Positions 1-8,958 of a stretch of DNA of 49,156 nt are shown here, one piece after another. Source of the DNA: an uncultured Clostridia bacterium (GTDB lineage: Bacteria; Bacillota; Clostridia; TANB77; CAG-508); contig CALXUC010000009.1 in assembly GCA_944391575.1 (NCBI GenBank), positions 1 to 49,156 of the forward strand. The letters are read 5' to 3'. The notes beneath the pieces were generated by a model, which searched no databases, was not told the origin of the DNA, and was given only the letters and a program-made list of their open reading frames with translations. The first letter of the stretch is position 1. Each line of letters opens with the position of its first letter. Made by a program: the position numbers and the translations under genes.

Positions 1-2
1 TA

Positions 3-440
3 AAAAAAATTAAGAATTTAAATTTAAAAGTAAAATTAGATACGAATGGTACAAATTATTTAAAATTAAAAGAATTAATAGAAGAAAACTTAGTAGATTA
101 CGTCGCAATGGATATAAAAAATGTTTACGATAAGTATCCAATTACAACAGGTGTTAAAAATATTAATATTGAAAATATTAAGAAATGCATTACTTTATTA
201 AAGAAAAATAAAGTTAAACATGAGTTTAGGACAACAATAGTAAAAAACTTTCATACGTATGCTGATATTGAAAGTTTATGTAAGATGGTGGGAAAAGCTT
301 CACCATATTATTTACAAAATTTTATTAATAGTGATAATGTATTAGAAAAGAATTTAGAAAGCTTTTCAAATGAAGAATTAGCAAATTTAAAGAATTTTTT
401 AGAAGAAAATTATAATAATATAAAAATTAGAAACGTGTAA
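3..440 (+). CDS. nrdG: Anaerobic ribonucleotide reductase activating protein, C-terminal part
   Basis: The reading frame is open from the first bases of the window, so the 5' end lies outside and the ATG at 108 is internal. The visible part reads KLDTNGTN, then VDYVAMDIKN, then KYPITTGV, typical of the C-terminal half of NrdG-type radical SAM activases (TIGR02495-like family), which generate the glycyl radical on NrdD. The CxxxCxxC iron-sulfur motif would lie upstream and is not visible. nrdD begins 21 bases after the stop, consistent with an nrdG-nrdD operon. Assignment rests on these motifs and the neighbour; other NrdG-like activases are less likely. Confidence 0.85.
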   Translation, partial: KKIKNLNLKVKLDTNGTNYLKLKELIEENLVDYVAMDIKNVYDKYPITTGVKNINIENIKKCITLLKKNKVKHEFRTTIVKNFHTYADIESLCKMVGKASPYYLQNFINSDNVLEKNLESFSNEELANLKNFLEENYNNIKIRNV

Positions 441-461
441 AAGAAAGTAGAGGGTAATAAT

Positions 462-2711
462 ATGTATTATATAAAGAAAAAGAAAGAAAAAAAAGCAGAA
501 AAAAAGAGCAATGTAAAATCAACTATGATAGATTATAAAAAAATTATAGATAATTATTTAAATGTTTCAGACTGGAGAGTTAAAGAAAATTCTACAGTTA
601 CATATTCAGTAGGAGGTTTGATTTTAGGAAATTCTGGAGCTATTACAGCCAATTATTGGTTAAGCGAAATATATGATGAAGAAATTGCAAAAGCTCATAA
701 AGAAGCAGATATTCATATTCACGATTTATCTATGTTAACGGGTTACTGTGCTGGTTGGAGTTTAAAACAACTTATAAAAGAAGGCTTAGGTGGAGTATCA
801 GGAAGAATAACATCATCACCTGCTAAACATTTAAGTACATTATGTAATCAAATGGTAAACTTTTTAGGAATTATGCAAAATGAATGGGCAGGAGCACAAG
901 CTTTTTCATCTTTTGATACATATTTAGCTCCTTTCGTTAAAATAGATAATTTGTCATATAAAGAAGTAAAACAATGTATACAATCTTTCGTATACGGTGT
1001 AAATACTCCAAGTAGATGGGGGACACAAGCACCTTTTACAAATATAACTTTAGACTGGGAAGTTCCAAACGATTTAGCGGAATTAAATGCTATAGTTGGC
1101 GGAGAAGAAGTAGACTTTAAATATAAAGATTGTAAAAAAGAAATGGATATGATAAATAAAGCATTCATAGAAATTATGATTGAAGGTGACGCAAATGGAA
1201 GAGGATTCCAATACCCAATTCCAACATATTCAATTACTAAAGATTTTGACTGGTCAGAAAAAGAAAATAATAAATTATTATTCGAAATGACTGCAAAATA
1301 TGGCACACCATACTTTTCAAATTATATTAATAGTGATATGGAACCAAGTGATGTTAGAAGTATGTGTTGTAGACTTCGTTTAGACTTAAGAGCATTAAGA
1401 AAAAAATCAGGTGGATTCTTTGGAAGTGGCGAATCTACAGGTTCAGTAGGTGTTGTTACGATTAATTTACCAAGAATCGCATATTTAGCAGAAGATGAAA
1501 AAGATTTCTATACAAGATTAGAAAAATTAATGAATATATCTGCAAGATCATTAAAAATAAAAAGAACAGTTATTACTAAGTTATTAAATGAAGGACTATA
1601 TCCATATACAAAACGTTATTTAGGAACATTTGATAATCACTTCTCAACAATAGGATTAATAGGAATGAATGAAGTTGGCTTGAATGCAAAATGGCTAAGA
1701 AAAGACTTAACACATGAAGAAACACAAGAATTTGCTAAAGAAGTATTAAACTTTATGAGAAATAAATTAAGTGATTACCAAGAAGAATATGGCGACTTAT
1801 ATAACCTAGAAGCAACTCCAGCAGAATCTACAACATATAGATTTGCTAAACATGATAAAAAACGTTATCCAGACATTATAACAGCAGCTGAAGGAGATAA
1901 AACACCATATTATACAAATAGTTCTCACTTACCAGTTGGATATACAAGCGACATATTTACAGCATTAGATGTACAAGACGAATTACAAACATTATACACA
2001 TCTGGAACAGTATTCCATGCATTCTTAGGAGAAAGACTTTCAGATTGGAAATCAGCTGCTAATTTAGTTAGAAAAATAGCTGAAAATTATAAATTGCCAT
2101 ACTATACATTATCTCCAATCTATTCAATATGTAAAGAACATGGATACATAACAGGTGAAGCAAAAACATGCCCTACATGTGGAGCAGAAACAGAAGTATA
2201 TAGTAGAATAACAGGATATTATAGACCAGTAAAAAACTGGAATGATGGTAAAGCACAAGAATATCTAGACCGTAAATCATATGTAATAGGTACAAGTTGT
2301 ATGAAGCCAAAAGAAGAAAAAGTAAATGGCGTAGAAGGTGCAGAAAATAAAGATAAAAAAGTAAAAGAAATAAAAGTATTAGAAGGAATAAATACTACAG
2401 AAAATTCAAAAACAGAAGAAAATATGGTATATAATTTTAATAATGAAATACATAATAATAAAGAGAATACAGAAAATTATCAAAGTAAAATAATATTATT
2501 TGGAACAAAAACTTGCCCAAACTGCAAAGTAGCAAAATCTCTATTACAAAAAGCACATATAGCATTTGAAGAAGTAGATGCAGAAGAAAAAAGAGACTTA
2601 ACAGAACTTTACCAAGTAAATCAAGCTCCAACATTAGTTTTAGTAGATGGCTCTAATCAAATAGAGAAAATTGTTAATGTTTCTAATATTAAGAAGTATA
2701 TTATGAGTTAA
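462..2711 (+). CDS. nrdD: Anaerobic (class III) ribonucleoside-triphosphate reductase with fused C-terminal redoxin domain
   Basis: Makes deoxyribonucleotides under anaerobic conditions with a glycyl radical. Seen: a Lys-rich N-terminus without an obvious ATP-cone, then the NrdD barrel with a candidate active-site Cys in GYCAGWSL and the likely thiyl Cys in MCCRLRLD. Next comes a zinc site made of CKEH (about residue 557) and CPTCG, and the glycyl-radical loop RITGYY (about residue 585). After a low-complexity linker (about residues 625-670) there is an unusual extra domain of about 75 residues starting KIILFGTKTCPNCKVAK, a glutaredoxin/NrdH-like fold with a CPNC redox motif (about residue 685) and the cis-Pro motif QAPTLVLV. 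Inference: the fused redoxin supplies reducing equivalents, pointing to a redoxin-dependent rather than formate-dependent NrdD. Upstream nrdG is co-directional. Start is ATG 462 behind AGAGGG; the internal Met 22 is an alternative. Confidence 0.95.
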   Translation: MYYIKKKKEKKAEKKSNVKSTMIDYKKIIDNYLNVSDWRVKENSTVTYSVGGLILGNSGAITANYWLSEIYDEEIAKAHKEADIHIHDLSMLTGYCAGWSLKQLIKEGLGGVSGRITSSPAKHLSTLCNQMVNFLGIMQNEWAGAQAFSSFDTYLAPFVKIDNLSYKEVKQCIQSFVYGVNTPSRWGTQAPFTNITLDWEVPNDLAELNAIVGGEEVDFKYKDCKKEMDMINKAFIEIMIEGDANGRGFQYPIPTYSITKDFDWSEKENNKLLFEMTAKYGTPYFSNYINSDMEPSDVRSMCCRLRLDLRALRKKSGGFFGSGESTGSVGVVTINLPRIAYLAEDEKDFYTRLEKLMNISARSLKIKRTVITKLLNEGLYPYTKRYLGTFDNHFSTIGLIGMNEVGLNAKWLRKDLTHEETQEFAKEVLNFMRNKLSDYQEEYGDLYNLEATPAESTTYRFAKHDKKRYPDIITAAEGDKTPYYTNSSHLPVGYTSDIFTALDVQDELQTLYTSGTVFHAFLGERLSDWKSAANLVRKIAENYKLPYYTLSPIYSICKEHGYITGEAKTCPTCGAETEVYSRITGYYRPVKNWNDGKAQEYLDRKSYVIGTSCMKPKEEKVNGVEGAENKDKKVKEIKVLEGINTTENSKTEENMVYNFNNEIHNNKENTENYQSKIILFGTKTCPNCKVAKSLLQKAHIAFEEVDAEEKRDLTELYQVNQAPTLVLVDGSNQIEKIVNVSNIKKYIMS

Positions 2712-2748
2712 TGATAAAACATTTAGTAAGAAAACATATAACTTTTGC

Positions 2749-2841
2749 AAAACCTTGATATATAGCTATTTTTAGTCAAAAGCAAGCTTAAGGCACACAA
2801 TCCGGGTCTTGAGCTTCACAATAGCTATATATCAAGGTTTT
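2749..2841 (+). repeat. Intergenic hairpin element, family 1 (copy 1)
   Basis: Arms AAAACCTTGATATATAGC and GCTATATATCAAGGTTTT form a near-perfect long stem around a core containing CACAATCCGGGTCTTGA. A CTGAATTGCAAC motif at 2854-2865 resembles the outer terminal repeat seen in other copies. The core is read on the plus strand here. Confidence 0.85.
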
Positions 2842-2873
2842 ATAAAATTTTTACTGAATTGCAACAATATTTA

Positions 2874-2923
2874 TTTCCCAAAATTAAAAAATATTTGATT
2901 TTGGGAAATATTTTTGGTATAAT
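2874..2923 (+). promoter_or_regulatory. Promoter overlapped by a palindrome, upstream of the ATPase gene
   Basis: TTGATT (2895-2900), a 17-base spacer and TATAAT (2918-2923) form a good vegetative promoter. Palindrome arms TTTCCCAAAATTAAA (2874-2888) and TTTGATTTTGGGAAA (2894-2908) differ by one G-T pair, and the right arm includes the -35 box. This geometry suits an operator or a hairpin affecting initiation; the binding factor is unknown. Confidence 0.6.
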
Positions 2924-2945
2924 TTATATTGAGGTGAAAACGATT

Positions 2946-4142
2946 ATGAAATTAATTGAAAGGGACTATTTACAAAAGTTAATTAATATAATAGGGACAC
3001 CAGATGTTAAAGTAATTACTGGTGTGAGACGTTCTGGAAAATCTAAATTATTAGAAGCATTCAAAAAATATATAGAAGAAAATATAGATAATTTCAACAT
3101 TATAAGTATTAATTTTAACTTATTAGAATATGAAAATTTACAAGACTACAAAGCATTACATAATTACATAGAATCACGATATATTGAAGGAAAGAAAAAC
3201 TTCGTACTTATAGATGAAGTACAAATGTGTAAAAACTTTGAAAAAGCAATTAATAGTATTCATGCTTCAGAAAAATACGATATATATATAACAGGTTCAA
3301 ATGCATTTCTATTAAGTAGTGATTTAGCTACATTATTTACAGGGAGAACTTTTGAAATAGAAGTATATCCTTTTTCTTTTAAAGAATATTTAAAATATTA
3401 CGAATATACAAATATAGAAGATGCTTTTGATAAATACGTTTTAGAAGGTGGTCTTGCTGGTTCATATTTATATAAAACAGATGTAGAGAAATATAATTAT
3501 ATATTAAATATTTATAAAACGTTAATTATAAGAGATATACAAAGAAAATATAAAATAAGAAATACAGAATTATTGGAAAATTTAAATAATTTCTTAATGG
3601 ATAATATATCTAATATCACTTCTTCAAGAAGCATTACTAAAGAATTAGAAAGGAAAGAAACAAAAGTAAACCATAAAACAATAAGTAATTATATTAACTA
3701 CCTATGTAATGCATTTTTATTTTATAAAGTTAGAAGATATGATATACAAGGAAAAAAATACCTTTCTTCTCAAGACAAATATTTTCTATCTGACCATTCT
3801 TTTAAATTCGCAAAATTAGGAACTAAAAATATGAATTATGGAAGAATATATGAAAATATAGTAGCAATAGAATTATTACGTAGAGGATATGAAATATATG
3901 TAGGTATTCTTTATAAAAAGAAAATTGATCTTGTTGCAATAAAACAAAATGAAAAGATATATATTCAAGTATCAGACGATATTAGTAGTGAAGAAACTTT
4001 AAAAAGAGAAGTAAATCCTTTATTACAAATAAGAGACGCGTATCCTAAAATTTTAATTGCAAGAACAAAACACGACATGTATCAATATGAAGGAATAAAA
4101 ATAATTGATATAGCAAATTGGTTAAGTGATAAAAAAGAATAA
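2946..4142 (+). CDS. AAA-type ATPase with DUF4143-like C-terminal domain
   Basis: Belongs to the widespread prokaryotic AAA ATPases with a C-terminal DUF4143/nuclease-like region; cellular role unclear. Seen: Walker A GVRRSGKSKLL near residue 20, Walker B FVLIDEVQMC, the sensor-like ITGSNAFLLS, and a C-terminal part with YENIVAIELLRRGYEIYVG and KIDLVAIKQNEKIYIQV, reminiscent of a PD-(D/E)xK nuclease fold. ATG 2946 follows GAGGTGA at ideal spacing; a longer frame from 2859 would run through the promoter palindrome and is rejected. It stands alone with its own promoter and converges on the next gene. Such genes are often mobile. Confidence 0.8.
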   Translation: MKLIERDYLQKLINIIGTPDVKVITGVRRSGKSKLLEAFKKYIEENIDNFNIISINFNLLEYENLQDYKALHNYIESRYIEGKKNFVLIDEVQMCKNFEKAINSIHASEKYDIYITGSNAFLLSSDLATLFTGRTFEIEVYPFSFKEYLKYYEYTNIEDAFDKYVLEGGLAGSYLYKTDVEKYNYILNIYKTLIIRDIQRKYKIRNTELLENLNNFLMDNISNITSSRSITKELERKETKVNHKTISNYINYLCNAFLFYKVRRYDIQGKKYLSSQDKYFLSDHSFKFAKLGTKNMNYGRIYENIVAIELLRRGYEIYVGILYKKKIDLVAIKQNEKIYIQVSDDISSEETLKREVNPLLQIRDAYPKILIARTKHDMYQYEGIKIIDIANWLSDKKE

Positions 4143-4170
4143 GGACAAATAATGTCTTTATTCTTTTTTA
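4131..4170. terminator. Bidirectional terminator between convergent genes
   Basis: AAAAAAGAATAAGGACA and TGTCTTTATTCTTTTTT form a stem with a short loop, and A- and T-runs on the two sides serve both converging genes. Confidence 0.75.
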
Positions 4171-4961
4171 TTATAATTAACATCGTATTTCGATAGATTC
4201 TTTTTAGGAAAGAAATTCTCAAAATCTATGACGCCTTGTGATTCAGCCATATTTTTATACTTTTCTATGTCTATTGGCGTCATACTTGCGTGTTTATAAG
4301 TAATTACCTTATTAATTTCAGGAATTTCATTATCTTTCCCATTATATAATTCATCTATTGTATTAAAATCTTGTATTCTTGCTATTTCAAAAATTCTATT
4401 TCTAACTGTTTCATCTGTTAAAGTGCCTAATTCTATAGCATTATAACTTGAAAAAATTGCTAGTTCATCTGTATCTTCAGGAGAATAACAGAAGAAAATA
4501 TAATAATAATTTTCTTTTAGGAAACTCATATTTTTATCTGCAAAAGTTAAAAATTTATTATCTTGGGAAACACCACCGTATTGTTCTAAACGAATATTAT
4601 TATTTGTTATAATTTCACCTTTTAGATTATTTAATACAGTAATATCATAAATAGTATATGGTTCATATATTGTTTTAGTTAATAAACCAGTAGGCTCTAT
4701 TTCCATTTTAATAGGATTACGATATTCTATATGGTTGATAGTATTAACTTTAGCAACAAATACATATGGATAATAATCTGTTACTATTTTAGGGTCAGAA
4801 AAATCTAGCATATAAGAAACATATAGCTCTGCTCTTGGTAGTTCTTCAAATTTTTCATTATATTTTTTGGGTGATATACTTCTATTGTTATAAATGTTTA
4901 TTACAGCGATAACAACAATAATAATTAAAATTATTATAATAATTTTTTTCATTTTCTTCAT
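4158..4961 (-). CDS. Membrane-anchored protein of unknown function
   Basis: I do not recognise the family. The first 25 residues are two Lys pairs followed by an Ile-rich hydrophobic segment (IIIIILIIIVVIAVINIY), i.e. a single N-terminal membrane anchor with the remaining 240 residues probably outside the cell. The extracytoplasmic part is rich in aromatic residues and beta-strand-like patterns (YPYVFVAKVNTI, YYYIFFCYS). There is no lipobox and no catalytic motif that I can recognise. RBS AGAAGGGG lies about 10 bases before ATG 4961; Met 4 is an alternative start. It is monocistronic and convergent with the ATPase gene. Confidence 0.7.
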   Translation of the reverse strand: MKKMKKIIIIILIIIVVIAVINIYNNRSISPKKYNEKFEELPRAELYVSYMLDFSDPKIVTDYYPYVFVAKVNTINHIEYRNPIKMEIEPTGLLTKTIYEPYTIYDITVLNNLKGEIITNNNIRLEQYGGVSQDNKFLTFADKNMSFLKENYYYIFFCYSPEDTDELAIFSSYNAIELGTLTDETVRNRIFEIARIQDFNTIDELYNGKDNEIPEINKVITYKHASMTPIDIEKYKNMAESQGVIDFENFFPKKNLSKYDVNYNKKE

Positions 4962-5104
4962 ATCAATATTAACCCCTTCTAATACACTAATTTATAGAAG
5001 TATACCATACAAAATATAAAAATTCAAATTTTTTTCAAATTAATGCACCCATTTTGTAGAAAAAAATTATCTAATATATAGTTTTTACACTCACTTTAAA
5101 TTTA

Positions 5105-5195
5105 TTTCTCAAAATCAAAAACATTTGGTTTTGGGAAATATTTTTTAGCGTAATCTCTATATATTTATTAAAAGAAGCTATATATCAAGCTTTTT
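5105..5195. repeat. Degenerate copy of the 2874-2910 palindrome plus a family 1 fragment
   Basis: TTTCTCAAAATCAAA (5105-5119) and TTTGGTTTTGGGAAA (5124-5138) closely match the palindrome upstream of the ATPase gene. They are followed by the half-element GCTATATATCAAGC at 5177-5190. No gene follows this copy. The 360-base gap 4962-5321 otherwise holds only the recN promoter. Confidence 0.6.
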
Positions 5196-5249
5196 ACTAA
5201 TTCTTCTCCTTAGCTGTTATAAAAAGAAACAAAAGTTTGCAAAAAACTC

Positions 5250-5278
5250 TTGACAAATTATAAAAAAAGTATTAAAAT
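5250..5278 (+). promoter_or_regulatory. Vegetative promoter of recN
   Basis: TTGACA (5250-5255), a 17-base spacer and TAAAAT (5273-5278), about 45 bases before the recN start codon. Confidence 0.7.
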
Positions 5279-5321
5279 AATAGCGAACATAAGTTTTGAA
5301 TATAATTTGTAGGAGGCTAAT

Positions 5322-6938
5322 ATGATAACAACATTACATATAAAAAATATTGGTATTATTGAAGATATAATAGTAGATTTTAACGAGGGCTTTAATGCTT
5401 TAACTGGTGAAACAGGAGCTGGAAAAACATTAATAGTAGATTCTTTAAATATAATAGCAGGTGGCAGATTTTCTAAAGAAATGATAAGAAAAGGGGAGAG
5501 CTATTCATTTGTAGAAGCCGCATTATTTTTACCAAATTTAGAGGAAGAAAATTATATAGTAAGTCGAGAAATTCACACAAATGGAAGAAGTACTTGTAAA
5601 ATAAATGGAAGACTTGTAACTGTAAATGAATTAAAAAATTTTATGTTAAATGTTATAAATATACATGGTCAATCAGATAACCAAAGTATAATGAATGTAA
5701 ACGAACATATAAACTTTTTAGACGACTTTATAGGAAACATATTAAATTTAAAAAAAGAATATTCAATACTATATAATGAATATAAAAATATTCAAAATGA
5801 ACTGTCTAAAAATTATGGAGATGATACAGAAAAAGAACGTAAATTAGATTTATTAAATTATCAATTAAATGAAATTATAGAAGCTAATTTACAAATTGGT
5901 GAAGATACAGAATTAGAAGAACAACGAAAACTTATTCAAAATTCTGAGAAAATTTATACTAATTTAAAAACCGCAGAAAGTAATAATGAAATTGCATTAG
6001 AAGAACATTTAATAACATCAATTAAAGCAATGGAAAAAATAGAAAATTTAAATGACGAATATTTAAAGAAATTAGAAAATTTAAGAGATATTTATTATAA
6101 CTTAGAAGAATTAAATCGCGATATATCACATATGCAAAATTCTATTGATTTTGATGAAGAAACTCAAAATAATATAGAATATCGTCTCGACTTAATATCT
6201 TCCTTAAAAAGGAAATATGGAGCTTCTATAGAGGATATATTAAATTATAAAGAAAAATTACAACAAGAGATCAAAAGTATTGAAAATTTAGAAACATATA
6301 TTTTAGAATTAAAAGAAAAAGAAAAAATTTTAACAGAAAAATTAAAAACAATATCAGCAGAAATTAATAAAATTAGAACAAAATCAGCATTACAATTAGA
6401 AGAAAAAATAAATAAAGAATTAAAAGATTTAGAAATGAAAAATGCAAAATTCAAAGTAAAAATTGCATACAATGAAAATATATTTAAGCAAACAGGTAGT
6501 AACGAAGTAGAATTTCTAATATCAACAAATATAGGAGAAGATTACAAACCTTTAATAAAGATAGCATCAGGAGGAGAAATGTCTAGAATAATGCTTGCAA
6601 TAAAAACTATATTTGCAGATACAGATAAAGTATCTACAATGGTATTTGATGAAATAGATACAGGAATTAGCGGAATTGCTGCAAAATCAGTAGCAGAAAA
6701 AATGGCTAAAATAGCAGAAAAACATCAAATATTTGTAGTAACACATTTAGCAATAATAGCAGCATATGCAAAAAATAATTATTATATATCTAAAAATACA
6801 GAAAATAATTATACAAAAACTAATATAAGATTACTAAATGAAGATGAAACAGTAAACGAAATAGCAAGAATCTTAACAGGTGATATTACTGAAACGGCTA
6901 TAAACCACGCAAAAGAATTAAGAAAAAAATGTGCGTAA
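5322..6938 (+). CDS. recN: DNA repair protein RecN
   Basis: SMC-like ATPase that acts at double-strand breaks. Seen: N-terminal TLHIKNIGIIEDI and Walker A LTGETGAGKTLIVDSLN (about residues 27-43), a long central coiled coil rich in Glu/Lys/Leu (about 150-370), and a C-terminal half with the ABC signature IASGGEMSRIMLA, Walker B TMVFDEIDTGISG and a D-loop/H-loop ending in VVTHLAIIAAYA. At 538 residues it is slightly shorter than Bacillus RecN, with the loss in the coiled coil. Start ATG 5322 follows AGGAGG. It has its own TTGACA promoter; I see no obvious LexA box by eye. Confidence 0.95.
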   Translation: MITTLHIKNIGIIEDIIVDFNEGFNALTGETGAGKTLIVDSLNIIAGGRFSKEMIRKGESYSFVEAALFLPNLEEENYIVSREIHTNGRSTCKINGRLVTVNELKNFMLNVINIHGQSDNQSIMNVNEHINFLDDFIGNILNLKKEYSILYNEYKNIQNELSKNYGDDTEKERKLDLLNYQLNEIIEANLQIGEDTELEEQRKLIQNSEKIYTNLKTAESNNEIALEEHLITSIKAMEKIENLNDEYLKKLENLRDIYYNLEELNRDISHMQNSIDFDEETQNNIEYRLDLISSLKRKYGASIEDILNYKEKLQQEIKSIENLETYILELKEKEKILTEKLKTISAEINKIRTKSALQLEEKINKELKDLEMKNAKFKVKIAYNENIFKQTGSNEVEFLISTNIGEDYKPLIKIASGGEMSRIMLAIKTIFADTDKVSTMVFDEIDTGISGIAAKSVAEKMAKIAEKHQIFVVTHLAIIAAYAKNNYYISKNTENNYTKTNIRLLNEDETVNEIARILTGDITETAINHAKELRKKCA

Positions 6939-6989
6939 AAATATCTATGTTTTAGTAACAACTCAGCAGATATTTAAATAAAAGCTTGA

Positions 6990-7146
6990 AGTTACAATTT
7001 ACAGCCTTTATTATAAAAATATTGAAGTACTTATATATTAATATTTTGCAATCAAAGACCCGGATTGTTACGCCCTAGCTATGTTTTTGATAAGAAATAT
7101 TAATATATAAGTACTACTGATATTTATTTAGCTGTAAATTGTAACT
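6990..7146. repeat. Family 1 element with complete terminal inverted repeats (copy 2, nested)
   Basis: The termini AGTTACAATTTACAGC (6990-7005) and GCTGTAAATTGTAACT (7131-7146) are perfect inverted repeats. Inside is the hairpin unit 7026-7115 with arms AGTACTTATATATTAATA and TATTAATATATAAGTACT and the core in reverse orientation (AAGACCCGGATTGT is the equivalent minus-strand motif). Outside it, CAGCAGATATTTAAATAAAA (about 6964-6983) and the TTTTATAAAAATTTTACTGA region (about 7160-7179) look like the ends of an older copy that this one inserted into. Confidence 0.75.
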
Positions 7147-7184
7147 GGACAGATATGCTTTTATAAAAATTTTACTGATTTAAC

Positions 7185-7213
7185 TTGAACTTTAATACAT
7201 TATAATATATAAT
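7185..7213 (+). promoter_or_regulatory. Vegetative promoter of tdk
   Basis: TTGAAC (7185-7190), a 17-base spacer and TATAAT (7208-7213), about 30 bases before the start codon. It lies just beyond the repeat element. Confidence 0.65.
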
Positions 7214-7244
7214 AACAAAAACAAAAGAAAGGAAGTATTTAAAT

Positions 7245-7943
7245 ATGGCAAAATTATACTTTACACATGGACCAATGGGGAGTAGTAAGAGTGCAATGGC
7301 ACTTATGACTCAATATAATTATGAGCAACAAGGATATAATGTATTATTACTAAAATTAAATATTGATACAAGAGATGGAGCATTTATAAAAAGTAGGGCA
7401 TTAACAACTGAAAAGCCATGTATTTTATTTTCAGCAGATGACAATTTAAAAGAAGTTTTATTAAGAGAAGAAATAAAAGGGAAGAAGTATGATGCAATAA
7501 TAGTAGATGAAGCACAATTCCTAACTAAATCACATGTAGAAGAATTAAAAGATATAACAATATATAAAGATATTAATGTATTTTGTTATGGCTTAAAAAC
7601 AAATTACGCGACACAATTATTTGAAGGTTCAAAAAGATTATGCGAATTAGCAGATTCAGAACGTGAATTAAAATCTATTTGTAAATGTAAAAATAAAGCT
7701 ACAATAAATGCATTAAAAATTAATGGAAAAGTTGTAAAAGAAGTTTTAGGAAATTGTGATATTTTAATTGGTGATACAAATAGTAAAGATATTTATACAT
7801 ATGAGCCAATGTGTTATAAATGTTGGGAAGAGGCAGAATCTTTTAAGGTAGAAGATTTATTTAATAATAATAGCCAAAAAATAGAAGTAGAAAACATTGC
7901 GCAAAATGAAAGTTTTGTACATAAAAAGGTAGAAAAAATCTAG
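7245..7943 (+). CDS. tdk: Thymidine kinase
   Basis: Phosphorylates thymidine to dTMP with ATP in the salvage pathway. Seen: P-loop GPMGSSKSAMAL at residues 9-20, Walker B-like DAIIVDEAQFL with the catalytic Glu, the substrate lasso region, and a zinc site made of CKCK and CYKC near the C-terminus, as in type II (TK1-like) kinases. The 232 residues exceed the usual 190-200 because of an extra tail after the zinc ribbon. RBS AAAGGAAG precedes ATG 7245. The recombinase gene follows after 16 bases, so the two are probably co-transcribed. Confidence 0.92.
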   Translation: MAKLYFTHGPMGSSKSAMALMTQYNYEQQGYNVLLLKLNIDTRDGAFIKSRALTTEKPCILFSADDNLKEVLLREEIKGKKYDAIIVDEAQFLTKSHVEELKDITIYKDINVFCYGLKTNYATQLFEGSKRLCELADSERELKSICKCKNKATINALKINGKVVKEVLGNCDILIGDTNSKDIYTYEPMCYKCWEEAESFKVEDLFNNNSQKIEVENIAQNESFVHKKVEKI

Positions 7944-7959
7944 AAAGGACATATTTTAT

Positions 7960-8958
7960 ATGATTGATCGTGATTATAACCCAGACTTATTAAATTCATT
8001 TTTAGATTATCTAGACTCTGCTCTAGATAAATCTCAAAATACAATTAAAGAATATAATTATGATTTAGTAACTTTTTTTAAATATTTAAAATTAGATAAT
8101 TTAAATGATAATACTAATTCTATTTCTGACGACAATTCTAAAAATATAATTATTAATGATATTACTATTAATGATTTAAAAAAACTAACTCTAGAAGATT
8201 TATACACATATACTACCTACCTTAAAAATATTAAGAAAAACAATGCTGCTACTAGAGCTAGAAAAGTTGCTAGTTTAAAATCATTCTTTAATTATTTATG
8301 TATAAATCAAAAACTATTAGATATAAACCCTGCACAAAATTTAGAAACGCCTAAAATTGGTAAACGATTACCAAAATATCTTACATTAGAAGAAAGTCGC
8401 CAATTACTCAACAATGTAGAGAAAATTGATTCTAGAAACGAATCTAGAGATTATGCTATAATTACCCTATTTTTAAATTGTGGTATGCGTTTATCTGAAT
8501 TAACTGGAATTAATATTAGTGATATAGATTTTGATAATAATAAATTAAATGTTATTGGCAAAGGAAATAAAGAGCGTACTATTTATTTAAATAAAGCTTG
8601 TATAGATGCAATAAATAAATATATAGCTGATAGACCTAAACCTAAAATGCAAAGTAAAAAGGATAATCCATTATTTTTAAGTGAAAGGAAAACACGTATT
8701 AGCCAACGTATGGTACAAGACATAGTAAAGAAATATTTATCAGCTACTGGATTAAGTAAGTATTCAACACATAAATTACGACATACTGCAGCTACTCTTA
8801 TGTATAAATACGGTAATGTTGATATAAGAGCTTTACAACAATTACTTGGCCATGAAAGTATTTCTACAACTGAAATTTATACACACGTTGATAATGAAAT
8901 TATAAGAAATGCTGTTGAATCTAATCCATTATCAAATTTTAAACCTGAAAGCGATTAA
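7960..8958 (+). CDS. Tyrosine recombinase, XerC/XerD type
   Basis: Site-specific recombinase, probably for chromosome dimer resolution. Seen: an N-terminal SAM-like core-binding domain (residues 1-110) with an Asn/Asp/Ile-rich insertion at about 45-70, and a catalytic domain with the Arg in NCGMRLSELTG, HKLRHTAATLM (H-x-x-R), LLGHESISTTEIYTHV and the nucleophile Tyr in IYTHV. The 332 residues exceed the 295-300 of standard Xer proteins because of the insertion. Co-directional with tdk after 16 bases. It could instead be an integrase-like paralogue, but no phage or element genes adjoin it. I see no dif-like site by eye in the following 270 bases. Confidence 0.85.
   Translation: MIDRDYNPDLLNSFLDYLDSALDKSQNTIKEYNYDLVTFFKYLKLDNLNDNTNSISDDNSKNIIINDITINDLKKLTLEDLYTYTTYLKNIKKNNAATRARKVASLKSFFNYLCINQKLLDINPAQNLETPKIGKRLPKYLTLEESRQLLNNVEKIDSRNESRDYAIITLFLNCGMRLSELTGINISDIDFDNNKLNVIGKGNKERTIYLNKACIDAINKYIADRPKPKMQSKKDNPLFLSERKTRISQRMVQDIVKKYLSATGLSKYSTHKLRHTAATLMYKYGNVDIRALQQLLGHESISTTEIYTHVDNEIIRNAVESNPLSNFKPESD

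Noticed and set aside
848-1306. Antisense frames opposite nrdD and similar long frames opposite other genes
   Set aside because: They are shadows of strongly conserved genes, with no ribosome binding site and no recognisable product.
2859-2945. Upstream start of the ATPase gene
   Set aside because: It would translate through the promoter and palindrome; ATG 2946 has GAGGTGA at proper spacing.
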